NCBI RefSeq assembly: GCF_009601505.1
Contig: NZ_WITC01000017.1
Coordinates: forward strand, 1-64,000
Length of the DNA stretch: 64,000 nucleotides
Source: Sinorhizobium terangae
Lineage (GTDB): Bacteria > Pseudomonadota > Alphaproteobacteria > Rhizobiales > Rhizobiaceae
Reading direction: 5' to 3'
In this document: positions 17,014 through 26,629 of the stretch, one piece after another
Layout of the letters: every line of letters begins with the position of its first letter
How positions within the stretch are numbered: position 1 is the stretch's first letter
Program-made: the position numbers and the translations under genes
Notes under the pieces: model-generated
Seen by the model: only the letters and a program-made list of their open reading frames with translations
Told to the model about the DNA's origin: nothing
Databases searched by the model: none

Positions 17014-18531
17014 GTGCCAGAGCAGACGATCTTCGACGTCTTCGTAATAGGCGGCGGCATCAACGGATGCGGCATTGCACGCGATGCGGTCGGTCGGGGT
17101 TATTCCGTCGCATTGGCCGAAATGAAGGATTTCGCTTCCGGCACATCGTCCGGCTCCACCAAGCTTATTCACGGCGGTCTGCGCTATCTCGAATATTATG
17201 AGTTCCGCCTCGTCCGCGAGGCGCTGATGGAGCGCGAGATATTGTGGGCGATGGCACCGCATGTCATCTGGCCGATGCGCTTCGTGCTGCCCTTCCATAA
17301 AGGCGGTCTACGCCCCGCTTGGCTCATCCGCCTCGGCCTGTTTCTCTATGATCATATCGGCGGTCGCAAGCTGCTGCCCCCGACCCGGACGCTGGACATG
17401 ACCCGCGACCCGGCGGGAGCGCCGCTGAAGCGGCTTTTCACCAAGGCATTCGAATATTCCGATGGCTGGGTCAACGATGCGCGGCTGGTGGTGCTGAACG
17501 CGCGCGACGCCGCCGATCGCGGGGCGCGGGTCATGCCGCGCACCCGAGTCGTCTCGGCGCGCCGCAACGACGGACACTGGACTATCGAAACGGAAAACAT
17601 GGTGACCGGCGCGCGCGCAACCCTGCGTGCCCGAATGCTCGTCAATGCCACCGGTCCCTGGGTGGATCGCGTGCTTGCCGACACGATCGGCAAGAACGAC
17701 GTGCACAATGTGCGCCTCGTCCAGGGCAGCCATATCGTCGTGAACAAGAAGTTCGACGATCCGCGCGCCTATTTCTTCCAGAACCCGGACGGGCGGATCA
17801 TCTTCGCCATTCCCTACGAGAACGATTTCACCCTGATCGGCACGACCGACCACGATTTCGACGGCAACCCCGCGGAGGCGCGGATCAGCGACGCCGAGAT
17901 CGAATATCTCTGCAAGGCGGCGAGCGAATACTTCACCGATCCGGTAACGCGCGACGACATCGTCTGGACCTATTCGGCGGTGCGCCCGCTGTTCGACGAC
18001 GGCGCCAGCAAGGCGCAGGAGGCGACCCGCGATTACGTGCTGCGCCTCGAGGGTGAGAACGGCCAGGCGCCGCTCTTGAACATTTTCGGCGGCAAGCTCA
18101 CGACCTATCGGCGGCTGAGTGAGTCTGCACTCGAAAAAATTGGCGAGGCAATCGGAGTCAAGGGCCGGAAATGGACCGCCGGATCGAACCTGCCGGGCGG
18201 CGATTTTCCCGCTACCGGCTACGACGCCGAGGTCGCCAGCCTCAAGGCGCGCTACCCTTTTCTCGCCAGTTCACACGCGCGCCGCCTCGTGCGGCTCTAC
18301 GGCACGCGGGCGGCCCGGCTTCTCGGAAAGGCGGCGAGCGAGACCGATCTCGGAAGGCGTTTCGGAGCCGATCTCTACGAAACCGAAGTCAATTGGCTGA
18401 TCGAGCAGGAATGGGCGCGGTGCGCGGAGGACGTGCTGTGGCGCCGGACGAAACTGGGACTGAAGCTCTCGCCGGCGGAGGCCGCGGAGCTGGAGGAGTA
18501 CATGCAGGGCGCGGCCAACGCTGCCGCCTAG
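17014..18531 (+). CDS. glpD: FAD-dependent aerobic glycerol-3-phosphate dehydrogenase
   Basis: 505 aa. Oxidises glycerol-3-phosphate to dihydroxyacetone phosphate at the membrane and feeds electrons to quinone. The N-terminal FAD motif is VIGGGINGCGIARDA, followed by GTSSGSTKLIHGGLRYLE, typical of GlpD. The C-terminal DAO cap domain (NWLIEQEWARCAEDVLWRRT) is complete. A GTG at 17014 is chosen as start since GGAGGGG ends 7 bases upstream; ATG alternatives upstream lie before that site. First gene of the glpDSTPQUV unit. No glycerol kinase gene is in the window. Confidence 0.92.
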   Translation: MPEQTIFDVFVIGGGINGCGIARDAVGRGYSVALAEMKDFASGTSSGSTKLIHGGLRYLEYYEFRLVREALMEREILWAMAPHVIWPMRFVLPFHKGGLRPAWLIRLGLFLYDHIGGRKLLPPTRTLDMTRDPAGAPLKRLFTKAFEYSDGWVNDARLVVLNARDAADRGARVMPRTRVVSARRNDGHWTIETENMVTGARATLRARMLVNATGPWVDRVLADTIGKNDVHNVRLVQGSHIVVNKKFDDPRAYFFQNPDGRIIFAIPYENDFTLIGTTDHDFDGNPAEARISDAEIEYLCKAASEYFTDPVTRDDIVWTYSAVRPLFDDGASKAQEATRDYVLRLEGENGQAPLLNIFGGKLTTYRRLSESALEKIGEAIGVKGRKWTAGSNLPGGDFPATGYDAEVASLKARYPFLASSHARRLVRLYGTRAARLLGKAASETDLGRRFGADLYETEVNWLIEQEWARCAEDVLWRRTKLGLKLSPAEAAELEEYMQGAANAAA

Positions 18532-18620
18532 GCACGGTACGCAGGCGGAAAACCAAAATCCCCCTCCGAGACCGTGCAATTTGAGACTGCCGATGGCTGG
18601 GTGGAACACCGGAGAATTCG

Positions 18621-19691
18621 ATGCTTGAAATGAAGAACATATCCAAGGTCGTGGGCGGGGAGACCCATATCCACCCAACCGACCTTGTGCTGGAGAGGGG
18701 GTCGCTCAATGTGCTGCTCGGCCCCACGCTCTCCGGCAAGACGTCGCTGATGCGGCTGATGGCCGGTCTCGACAAGCCCGCCTCCGGATCGCTTCGCTTT
18801 GATGGCGCCGACGTCACCGGCCTGCCGGTGCAGCAACGCTCCGTCGCCATGGTCTACCAGCAGTTCATCAATTATCCGGCGATGACGGTGTACGACAACA
18901 TCGCCTCCCCAATGCGCATCAAGGGCGCCGATGGCGCAACCGTCGATCGGGACGTGCGCAAGGCGGCCGAGCTCCTGAAGCTCACCCCCTATCTCGACCG
19001 CACACCCTTGAACCTTTCCGGCGGCCAGCAGCAGCGCACCGCGCTTGCACGAGCGATCGTCAAGAACGCCGACCTGGTGCTGCTCGACGAACCGCTCGCC
19101 AATCTCGACTACAAGCTGCGCGAGGAACTGCGCGAGGAATTGCCGAAGATTTTCGCCGCCTCCGGTGCGATCTTCGTCTATGCAACGACCGAGCCGTCCG
19201 AGGCCCTGCTGCTCGGCGGCAATACCGCCACCTTGAGCGAGGGCCGCATCACCCAGTTCGGCCGCACGATCGACGTTTATCGCCGCCCGATCGACATCGT
19301 CACCGCGCGCACTTTCGCCGATCCGCCGCTGAACACGATCGAGCTCGTGAAGACGGGAGCGAATTTCACGCTCGATGGAAAGCCCGTGCTTACCGTCCCG
19401 GCCCATCTTTCGGCCGTTCCCGACGGCCCCTGCACCGTCGCCTTCCAGCCGCACCACCTTTCTTTCGATCCGCCGAACGGCAGCGGCAATGCGCTTACCG
19501 TCAAGACGGCGATCTCTGAAATCGCAGGCTCGGAGAGCTTCATTCACGTCAGCTTTGCCGGCGCGCGCTGGGTCATGCTCGCGCCCGGCATTCACGACAT
19601 CGAACCAGACGCGGTTCTCAAAGTCTTTGTCGATACACGCCACCTGATGGCCTTCGGGCCGGACGGTCGCGCGATCGGCGGAACGGCCTGA
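18621..19691 (+). CDS. glpS: glycerol ABC transporter ATP-binding protein GlpS (degenerate Walker A and H-loop)
   Basis: 356 aa. One of two ATPase subunits of the rhizobial glycerol importer. The nucleotide-binding domain is residues 1-230 and a regulatory OB-like domain follows. The signature LSGGQ (132-136) and Walker B LVLLDE (152-157) are normal. Walker A reads GPTLSGKT (34-41), with Leu in place of the fourth-position Gly. The switch histidine is replaced by Thr190 (ATTEPSEA instead of VTHDQTEA). So its own nucleotide site is probably weakened, while its signature can serve the partner GlpT. 89 bases separate it from glpD. Confidence 0.88.
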   Translation: MLEMKNISKVVGGETHIHPTDLVLERGSLNVLLGPTLSGKTSLMRLMAGLDKPASGSLRFDGADVTGLPVQQRSVAMVYQQFINYPAMTVYDNIASPMRIKGADGATVDRDVRKAAELLKLTPYLDRTPLNLSGGQQQRTALARAIVKNADLVLLDEPLANLDYKLREELREELPKIFAASGAIFVYATTEPSEALLLGGNTATLSEGRITQFGRTIDVYRRPIDIVTARTFADPPLNTIELVKTGANFTLDGKPVLTVPAHLSAVPDGPCTVAFQPHHLSFDPPNGSGNALTVKTAISEIAGSESFIHVSFAGARWVMLAPGIHDIEPDAVLKVFVDTRHLMAFGPDGRAIGGTA

Positions 19692-19711
19692 GGCGGCGCT
19701 GGGAGGAGAAC

Positions 19712-20782
19712 ATGGCCAGAATCAACCTTGAACATATCCGCCACGCCTACGGCGCAAAGCCAAAGTCGGAGGCGGACTACGCCCTGAGGGAAGTGCATCA
19801 CGAGTGGAACGACGGCGGCGCCTATGCGCTGCTCGGTCCTTCCGGATGCGGCAAGACCACGCTTCTCAACATCATTTCCGGCCTCATTAATCCGTCCGAG
19901 GGACGCATCCTTTTCGACGGCCACGATGTCACGCATCTCTCCACCCAGGAACGCAACATCGCCCAGGTGTTCCAATTCCCGGTGATCTACGACACGATGA
20001 CCGTTTACGACAATCTCGCCTTCCCGCTGCGCAACCGGCATGTGCCGGAGGCGGAGGTCGACCGGCGCGTCAAGGAGATCATCGAGATGACCGGCCTTGG
20101 CGGCTGGGCGATGAAGACGGCCCGGAGATTGACCGCCGACCAGAAGCAGAAGATCTCGCTTGGCCGCGGCCTCGTCCGCTCGGACGTCAGCGCCATCCTC
20201 TTCGACGAACCGCTGACCGTGATCGACCCGGAAATGAAATGGGTGCTGCGCTCGCAGATCAAGCGGCTGCACAGGCAGTTCGGCTTCACCATGGTCTATG
20301 TGACGCATGACCAGACCGAGGCGCTGACGTTCGCCGACAAGGTCGTCGTCATGTATGACGGCCAGATCGTCCAGATCGGCACGCCGGCCGAGCTTTTCGA
20401 ACGGCCGCGCCATACCTTCGTCGGCTATTTCATCGGCTCACCGGGCATGAATGTGCTGCCGGCGACGATCGAAGGCAGCAAGGCCGCGATCGGCGGCGAG
20501 AGCATCCCGCTCAATTTCCTGCCGAAAATCCAGTCCGGGGCCAAGACCGAACTCGGCATTCGCCCGGAGTTCATCGTGCTTGGGCGCGAAGGCATGCCGG
20601 TCTCGATCACCAAGGTCGAGGATATCGGACGCCGCAAGATCGTCCGCGCCCGCTTTGCCGATCGGCCGATCTCGATCGTCGTCGACGAGGACGGCGAGAT
20701 CCCCGCCGAGCCGCGCGTCACCTTCGATCCGAAGGCAATCAATATCTACGCCGATTCCTGGCGCGTCGGTGAGGAGGCTTGA
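19712..20782 (+). CDS. glpT: glycerol ABC transporter ATP-binding protein GlpT (degenerate signature)
   Basis: 356 aa. Second ATPase of the glycerol importer. Walker A GPSGCGKTT (42-50), Walker B AILFDE (161-166) and switch His199 (YVTHDQTEA) are all canonical. The ABC signature is LTADQ (140-144) instead of LSGGQ. The defects are therefore complementary to those in GlpS. GGAGGAG precedes the ATG by 5 bases. The gene starts 20 bases after glpS and ends 3 bases before glpP. The name follows the rhizobial glp operon and is not the E. coli GlpT antiporter. Confidence 0.88.
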   Translation: MARINLEHIRHAYGAKPKSEADYALREVHHEWNDGGAYALLGPSGCGKTTLLNIISGLINPSEGRILFDGHDVTHLSTQERNIAQVFQFPVIYDTMTVYDNLAFPLRNRHVPEAEVDRRVKEIIEMTGLGGWAMKTARRLTADQKQKISLGRGLVRSDVSAILFDEPLTVIDPEMKWVLRSQIKRLHRQFGFTMVYVTHDQTEALTFADKVVVMYDGQIVQIGTPAELFERPRHTFVGYFIGSPGMNVLPATIEGSKAAIGGESIPLNFLPKIQSGAKTELGIRPEFIVLGREGMPVSITKVEDIGRRKIVRARFADRPISIVVDEDGEIPAEPRVTFDPKAINIYADSWRVGEEA

Positions 20783-20785
20783 GCC

Positions 20786-21652
20786 ATGGAAAAGACCTGG
20801 AACAACAAGGCCTGGTTCATGGTCCTGCCGGTGTTGGTGCTCGTCGCCTTCTCCGCCGTGATCCCGTTGATGACCGTCGTCAACTATTCGGTGCAGGACA
20901 CCTTCGGCAACAACGAGTTCTTCTGGGCCGGCACCGACTGGTTCGTGGATACACTCGAATCCGACCGCTTCTGGGACGCGCTCACCCGCAACCTGATCTT
21001 CTCGGCGATCATCCTGACGATCCAGATTCCGCTCGGCATCGTGATCGCACTGAACATGCCAAAGAAGGGCATCGGCGTTCCGATCTGCCTGGTGCTGATG
21101 GCACTGCCGCTGCTCATTCCGTGGAACGTCGTCGGCACCATCTGGCAGGTCTTCGGCCGCGTCGACATCGGCCTCCTCGGACGCACGCTCGCCTCGCTCG
21201 GCATCAACTACAACTATGTGCAGAATCCGATCGATGCGTGGGTGACGCTGATCGTCATGGACGTCTGGCACTGGACGAGCCTCGTCGTGCTGCTGTGCTA
21301 TGCCGGCCTCGTCTCGATCCCGGACGCTTACTACCAGGCGGCCAAGATCGACGGCGCCTCGCGCTGGTCCGTCTTCCGTTACATCCAGCTTCCGAAGATG
21401 AAGCGCGTGCTCCTGATCGCCTTCCTGCTGCGCTTCATGGACAGTTTCATGATCTATACGGAACCCTTCGTCGTGACCGGCGGTGGACCGGGCAATTCGA
21501 CGACCTTCCTGTCGATCGATCTCGTCAAGATGGCGATCGGCCAGTTCGATCTCGGCCCGGCCGCAGCCCTCTCGATCATCTACTTCCTCATCATCCTGCT
21601 TCTGTCGTGGATCTTCTACACGGTGATGACCACGAGCGACGCCCAAGGCTGA
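20786..21652 (+). CDS. glpP: glycerol ABC transporter permease GlpP
   Basis: 288 aa, MalF/UgpA-type inner-membrane permease with about six helices. The first helix is WFMVLPVLVLVAFSAVIPLM. The cytoplasmic EAA-like loop that contacts the ATPases reads YYQAAKIDGASRWSVFRYIQ (about residues 185-204). It pairs with GlpQ. The ATG is 3 bases after the glpT stop. Confidence 0.9.
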   Translation: MEKTWNNKAWFMVLPVLVLVAFSAVIPLMTVVNYSVQDTFGNNEFFWAGTDWFVDTLESDRFWDALTRNLIFSAIILTIQIPLGIVIALNMPKKGIGVPICLVLMALPLLIPWNVVGTIWQVFGRVDIGLLGRTLASLGINYNYVQNPIDAWVTLIVMDVWHWTSLVVLLCYAGLVSIPDAYYQAAKIDGASRWSVFRYIQLPKMKRVLLIAFLLRFMDSFMIYTEPFVVTGGGPGNSTTFLSIDLVKMAIGQFDLGPAAALSIIYFLIILLLSWIFYTVMTTSDAQG

Positions 21653-21672
21653 GAAAGGAGGGAGGAGACATT

Positions 21673-22496
<824 letters not shown>

Positions 22497-22497
<1 letters not shown>

Positions 22498-22916
22498 TGG
22501 CAACCATCGCCACTCGCAAGAACCGCTGGCCCGTCGCACTTGTCGCGGTGCTCGTCGTCTATGTCGTAGCTGCGGGCCTGCTTGTTTCCGCCCTGCCGCT
22601 CAAGGACGGCGAACGCGACTGGTTCGCCCCGCTGATCCCCGGCGGGTGGATGGCCTGGTCCTTCCCGACCGCCATGTTCTTTCTGACGATCTTCACGCTG
22701 CTTTCGCTGATGGCCGTCTGGGAGTATGCCCGGCCCGGAGGAAATCCGCGCGTCGGCATCCTGCGCTTCGAAACCACCCGCGGCGACCGACTCTTCGTCT
22801 CGCTGCTCGGATCCGCCTTCATTCATCTCGGCTGGCTGGGGCTCGTCGGCACAAACCTCTGGTGGGCGGTCGCGCTCTCGGTGGTCTATGCCATCGGCGT
22901 CTTCCGCTACGTCTGA
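22497..22916 (+). CDS. glpU: small membrane protein of glycerol transporter locus (DUF2160), GlpU
   Basis: 139 aa with four likely transmembrane segments: RWPVALVAVLVVYVVAAGLL, WMAWSFPTAMFFLTIFTLLS, the stretch LGWLGLVGTNLWW, and ALSVVYAIGVFRYV. DUF2160 proteins accompany this type of glycerol ABC transporter in rhizobia; the role is not established. The start overlaps the glpQ stop by one base, indicating translational coupling. GGGGAGGG lies just upstream. Confidence 0.82.
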
Positions 22917-22926
22917 GAAACGCAAT

Positions 22927-22953
22927 GAGGGGCGCGTCGACGGCGCGCTCCTC
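22927..22953 (+). other. hairpin between glpU and glpV
   Basis: GAGGGGCGCG (22927-22936) pairs with CGCGCTCCTC (22944-22953), with one mismatch and a 7-base loop. It sits in the 81-base gap before the binding-protein gene. No T-run follows. It could protect the glpV message from 5' decay so that binding protein is made in excess. Confidence 0.4.
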
Positions 22954-22997
22954 GAAACTGCAATGAACTGCAATCGCAAAACCCAAGGGAGGAACTT

Positions 22998-24722
22998 ATG
23001 CGACGGCATCTTCTAACGACGACGGCAGCCATGCTGCTGGCTCTCACCGGGTCGGCCTACGCCGGCATGGATGAGGCAAAGGCGTTCCTGGACAAGGAAA
23101 TCGGCGACCTCTCGTCGCTCGACCGCGCCGCCCAGGAAGCGGAAATGCAGTGGTTCATCGATGCGGCAAAGCCCTTTGCCGGCATGGAAATCAAGGTCGT
23201 CTCCGAAACGATCACCACCCATGAATATGAATCGAAGACCCTGGCCAAGGCCTTCTCCGACATTACCGGCATCAAGATCACCCACGACCTGATCGGCGAA
23301 GGCGACGTCGTCGAAAAGCTGCAGACGCAGATGCAGTCGGGCGAAAACGTCTATGACGCCTACATCAACGACTCGGATCTGATCGGTACCCATTGGCGCT
23401 ATCAGCAGGCCCGCAGCCTGACCGATTTCATGGCGAACGAGGGCAAGGACGTCACCAACCCCAACCTCGACATTGATGACTTTATCGGCAAGTCCTTTAC
23501 CACAGCCCCGGATGGCAAGCTCTACCAGCTCCCCGACCAGCAGTTCGCGAACCTCTACTGGTTCCGCTACGACTGGTTCAACGATCCGAAAATCCAGGAA
23601 GAGTTCAAGGCCAAGTACGGCTACGACCTCGGCGTTCCGGTCAACTGGTCGGCCTACGAGGACATCGCCGAGTTCTTCAATGGCCGCGAGATCGACGGCA
23701 AGAAGGTCTACGGCCACATGGATTACGGCAAGAAGGACCCGTCGCTCGGCTGGCGCTTCACCGACGCCTGGCTGTCAATGGCCGGCAACGGCGACAAGGG
23801 CATCCCGAACGGCAAGCCGGTAGACGAGTGGGGCATCAGGGTCGACGAGAACTCGCGCCCCGTCGGATCCTGCGTTGCGCGCGGCGGTGACACCAACGGC
23901 CCGGCGTCGGTCTATGCCATTCAGAAGTATCTCGACTGGCTGAAGGCCTATGCTCCGGCGGCCGCCCAGGGCATGACCTTCTCGGAATCCGGTCCGGTTC
24001 CGTCGCAGGGTGAGATTGCCCAGCAAATGTTCACCTATACGGCGTTCACCGCAGACTTCGTGAAGCAGGGCCTGCCGGTGGTGAACGAGGACGGCACGCC
24101 GAAGTGGCGTTTTGCCCCGAGCCCGCACGGCGTCTACTGGAAGGACGGCATGAAGCTCGGCTATCAGGACGCCGGTTCCTGGACGATCCTGAAATCCACG
24201 CCGGACGACCGCGCCAAGGCCGCCTGGCTCTACGCGCAGTTCGTGACCTCCAAGACCGTGGACGTGAAAAAGAGCCATGTCGGTCTCACCTTCATTCGCC
24301 AGTCGACGCTCGATCATCCGAGCTTCACAGAGCGCGCACCGAAGCTCGGCGGCCTGATCGAGTTCTACCGCTCACCGGCCCGCCTGCAGTGGTCGCCGAC
24401 CGGAACGAACGTGCCTGACTATCCGAAGCTGGCCCAGCTCTGGTGGCAGGCGATCGGTGACGCGTCTTCCGGTGCCAAGACCGCGCAGGAGGCCATGGAC
24501 TCGCTTTGCGCCGAGCAGGAAAAGGTGCTGCAGCGCCTCGAGCGCGCCGGCATCCAGGGCGACATCGGCCCGAAGCTCGCCGAAGAGCACGACCTCGAAT
24601 ACTGGAACGCGGAAGCCGTCAAGGCCGGTAACCTCGCTCCACAGCTGAAGGTCGAGAACGAGAAGGAAAAGCCGATGACCGTCAACTATGACGAACTGGT
24701 CAAGAGCTGGCAGACGAACTAA
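22998..24722 (+). CDS. glpV: glycerol ABC transporter substrate-binding protein GlpV
   Basis: 574 aa, long for a family-1 solute-binding protein. The signal peptide is about residues 1-22, ending SAYAG. The mature protein has the usual two-lobe features (AFSDITGIKITHDLIGEGDVVEKL, DAYINDSDLIG). The ATG at 22998 follows GGGAGG by 5 bases. It closes the glp operon: a hairpin and then an AT-rich gap follow. Glycerol as substrate is inferred from the operon, which matches the R. leguminosarum glpDSTPQUV system. Confidence 0.88.
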   Translation: MRRHLLTTTAAMLLALTGSAYAGMDEAKAFLDKEIGDLSSLDRAAQEAEMQWFIDAAKPFAGMEIKVVSETITTHEYESKTLAKAFSDITGIKITHDLIGEGDVVEKLQTQMQSGENVYDAYINDSDLIGTHWRYQQARSLTDFMANEGKDVTNPNLDIDDFIGKSFTTAPDGKLYQLPDQQFANLYWFRYDWFNDPKIQEEFKAKYGYDLGVPVNWSAYEDIAEFFNGREIDGKKVYGHMDYGKKDPSLGWRFTDAWLSMAGNGDKGIPNGKPVDEWGIRVDENSRPVGSCVARGGDTNGPASVYAIQKYLDWLKAYAPAAAQGMTFSESGPVPSQGEIAQQMFTYTAFTADFVKQGLPVVNEDGTPKWRFAPSPHGVYWKDGMKLGYQDAGSWTILKSTPDDRAKAAWLYAQFVTSKTVDVKKSHVGLTFIRQSTLDHPSFTERAPKLGGLIEFYRSPARLQWSPTGTNVPDYPKLAQLWWQAIGDASSGAKTAQEAMDSLCAEQEKVLQRLERAGIQGDIGPKLAEEHDLEYWNAEAVKAGNLAPQLKVENEKEKPMTVNYDELVKSWQTN

Positions 24723-24738
24723 GCCTCCCAAGGCAGGT

Positions 24739-24760
24739 GCCGTCCGAATTTTCGGGCGGC
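24739..24760 (+). terminator. hairpin after glpV
   Basis: GCCGTCCGAA and TTCGGGCGGC form a stem of up to 10 bp with a small loop, starting 17 bases after the glpV stop. There is no T-tract. It probably marks the 3' end of the glp transcript. Confidence 0.55.
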
Positions 24761-24835
24761 GCCACGACATCTGGAGATGCGGCGCCGGGGCTGGAAACAG
24801 CTCCGGCTTTCGTTTGATGAAGAAGCAGGCACTCT

Positions 24836-24895
24836 ATCCCATCCAGGCCGGGCGGGGCGCGTCTTACAACGGCAAGTATCCGGAGACGAATGGAT
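24836..24895 (+). promoter_or_regulatory. compact riboswitch-like element before purine-type permease
   Basis: Inside the 336-base gap before the permease there is a compact fold. CGTCT (24860-24864) pairs with AGACG (24884-24888). Inside it CGG (24870-24872) pairs with CCG (24880-24882), around loop CAAGTAT. The asymmetric internal loop contains TACAA. ATCCA (24841-24845) and TGGAT (24891-24895) can add an outer stem. Size and position recall the small NMT1/xanthine-I riboswitch class found before xanthine-related genes, but I cannot confirm the consensus. It ends about 165 bases before the TTG start, so the control mechanism is not evident. Confidence 0.35.
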
Positions 24896-25058
24896 AAAAT
24901 AAGCAATCGGGAGATAGCAGATCGACCGTATTACCGCTGATGAACCGAAAACTGTTTCCCCTTTTTCAATAAGGTAATGCCTCGCCGTCGCTGCCATAGT
25001 TTGCCACCTGCCTTATGAAGAGGCGGGAATACATGCAAAGGTATTGGAGGAGATTACC

Positions 25059-26531
25059 TTGGCAAACAACGCAGACGAAACTGTACGACATACGCGGCCG
25101 GAAGACGAGAATCTCGGCATCAGCGCCAATCTTGCCTATGGCCTGCAACATGTTCTGACGATGTATGGCGGCATCGTCGCCGTACCGCTGATCCTGGGCC
25201 AGGCGGCAGGCCTCAGCTCCAGCGACGTGGGCCTGCTGATCACTGCCTCTCTTTTCGCCGGCGGCCTCGCCACCATCCTGCAAACCATCGGCCTGCCGTT
25301 TTTTGGAAGCCGGTTGCCGCTCGTCCAGGGCGTTTCCTTCTCGGGCGTTGCGACGATGATTGCCATTTCCGGCAGTGGCGGCATCGAGTCGGTGCTCGGG
25401 GCCGTCATGGCCGCGTCGCTGATCGGGCTTCTGATCACACCCGTCTTCTCGCGGATCACCCGTTTCTTCCCGCCGCTCGTGACCGGCATCGTGATCACCA
25501 CCATCGGCTTGACCTTGATGCCCGTCGCCGCGCGCTGGGCTATGGGAGGCAACAGTGCTGCGCCGGACTTCGGCAGCCCGGCCAACATCCAGCTCGCGGC
25601 GACAACGCTCGTAATCGTGCTCCTGCTCAGCAAGCTTGGCAGCGCATCGATCTCAAGGCTGTCGATCCTGATTGCGCTCTTTATAGGCACCGTCATTGCC
25701 TATTTCGCCGGCATGACCGATTTCACTAAGGTGGCCGAGGGGCCGCTCTTCTCCCTTCCGACCGTGTTCCATTTCGGCTATCCGACCTTCGAGATCGCAG
25801 CGGTCATCTCGATGTTCATTGTCATCATGGTGACCCTGGTCGAGACTTCGGCGGACATTCTCGCCGTCGGCGAAATCATCGAAACCAAAGTGGATTCGCG
25901 TCGCCTGGGCGACGGCCTCAGGGCGGACATGCTTTCCAGCCTCATCGCGCCGGTCTTCGGCTCCTTCACCCAAAGTGCCTTTGCCCAGAATGTCGGGCTG
26001 GTGGCCGTCACGGGCGTGAAGAGCCGCTACGTGGTGGCGACAGGCGGCATGTTCTTGGTGGCGCTCGGCTTGCTGCCGGTCATGGGCCGCGTCGTCGCGG
26101 CGGTTCCAAGCGCCGTGCTCGGCGGCGCCGGCATCGTGCTCTTCGGCACGGTCGCCGCCAGCGGCATCCGGACGCTCTCCAAGGTCGACTACAACAACAA
26201 TATGAACCTGGTCATCGTCGCCACGTCCATCGGTTTCGGCATGATCCCGATCGCCTCTCCCGGCTTCTACGAGCACTTTCCGGCCTGGGTCGCAACGATC
26301 TTCCACTCCGGCATCAGCTCCGCCGCGCTCATGGCAATCAGCCTCAACCTGATCTTCAACCACCTGACGGTCGGGAACTCCGACCAGCAGTCGGTGTTCG
26401 TTGCCGGAACGGAACGTACGCTCCGGTATCAGGACATCGCACGGCTTCACGACGGCGACTATTTCCTCAACGGCAAGCTCTACGATGCAAAAGGCATCGA
26501 GGTGCCCGTGATCGCTTCCGAGGCCCACTGA
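25059..26531 (+). CDS. nucleobase:cation symporter-2 family permease (xanthine/uracil type)
   Basis: 490 aa membrane protein with about 12-14 helices. NAT/NCS2 family signature is QNVGLVAVTGVKSR near residue 315, and the N-terminal YGLQHVLTMYGGIVAVPLI is typical of UraA/XanQ proteins. The start is a TTG at 25059, chosen because GGAGGAG ends 6 bases upstream; the earlier TTG at 25044 overlaps that site. The deaminase gene follows 98 bases on, which points to purine uptake and salvage or breakdown. Xanthine, guanine or uric acid are the likelier substrates; uracil is possible. Confidence 0.87.
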   Translation: MANNADETVRHTRPEDENLGISANLAYGLQHVLTMYGGIVAVPLILGQAAGLSSSDVGLLITASLFAGGLATILQTIGLPFFGSRLPLVQGVSFSGVATMIAISGSGGIESVLGAVMAASLIGLLITPVFSRITRFFPPLVTGIVITTIGLTLMPVAARWAMGGNSAAPDFGSPANIQLAATTLVIVLLLSKLGSASISRLSILIALFIGTVIAYFAGMTDFTKVAEGPLFSLPTVFHFGYPTFEIAAVISMFIVIMVTLVETSADILAVGEIIETKVDSRRLGDGLRADMLSSLIAPVFGSFTQSAFAQNVGLVAVTGVKSRYVVATGGMFLVALGLLPVMGRVVAAVPSAVLGGAGIVLFGTVAASGIRTLSKVDYNNNMNLVIVATSIGFGMIPIASPGFYEHFPAWVATIFHSGISSAALMAISLNLIFNHLTVGNSDQQSVFVAGTERTLRYQDIARLHDGDYFLNGKLYDAKGIEVPVIASEAH

Positions 26532-26629
26532 ACATCCATGCTCTCGCCGGCGCTTACATCTTGGTCGGCGACGGTTGGAACCGACGCCGACCAAGATGCC
26601 GGACACGCACCCAATCAAGGAAGAACTGC

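Noticed and set aside
20779-21672. Upstream extension of the glpQ frame through glpP, giving a 572-codon product
   Set aside because: The first 298 codons are the shadow frame of glpP and lack membrane character; glpQ has its own GGAGGAG and ATG at 21673.
24723-25058. Small gene in the glpV-permease gap (frames of about 60-70 codons on both strands)
   Set aside because: The frames have no ribosome-binding site and cross the hairpin and the riboswitch-like fold; their products show no family pattern.
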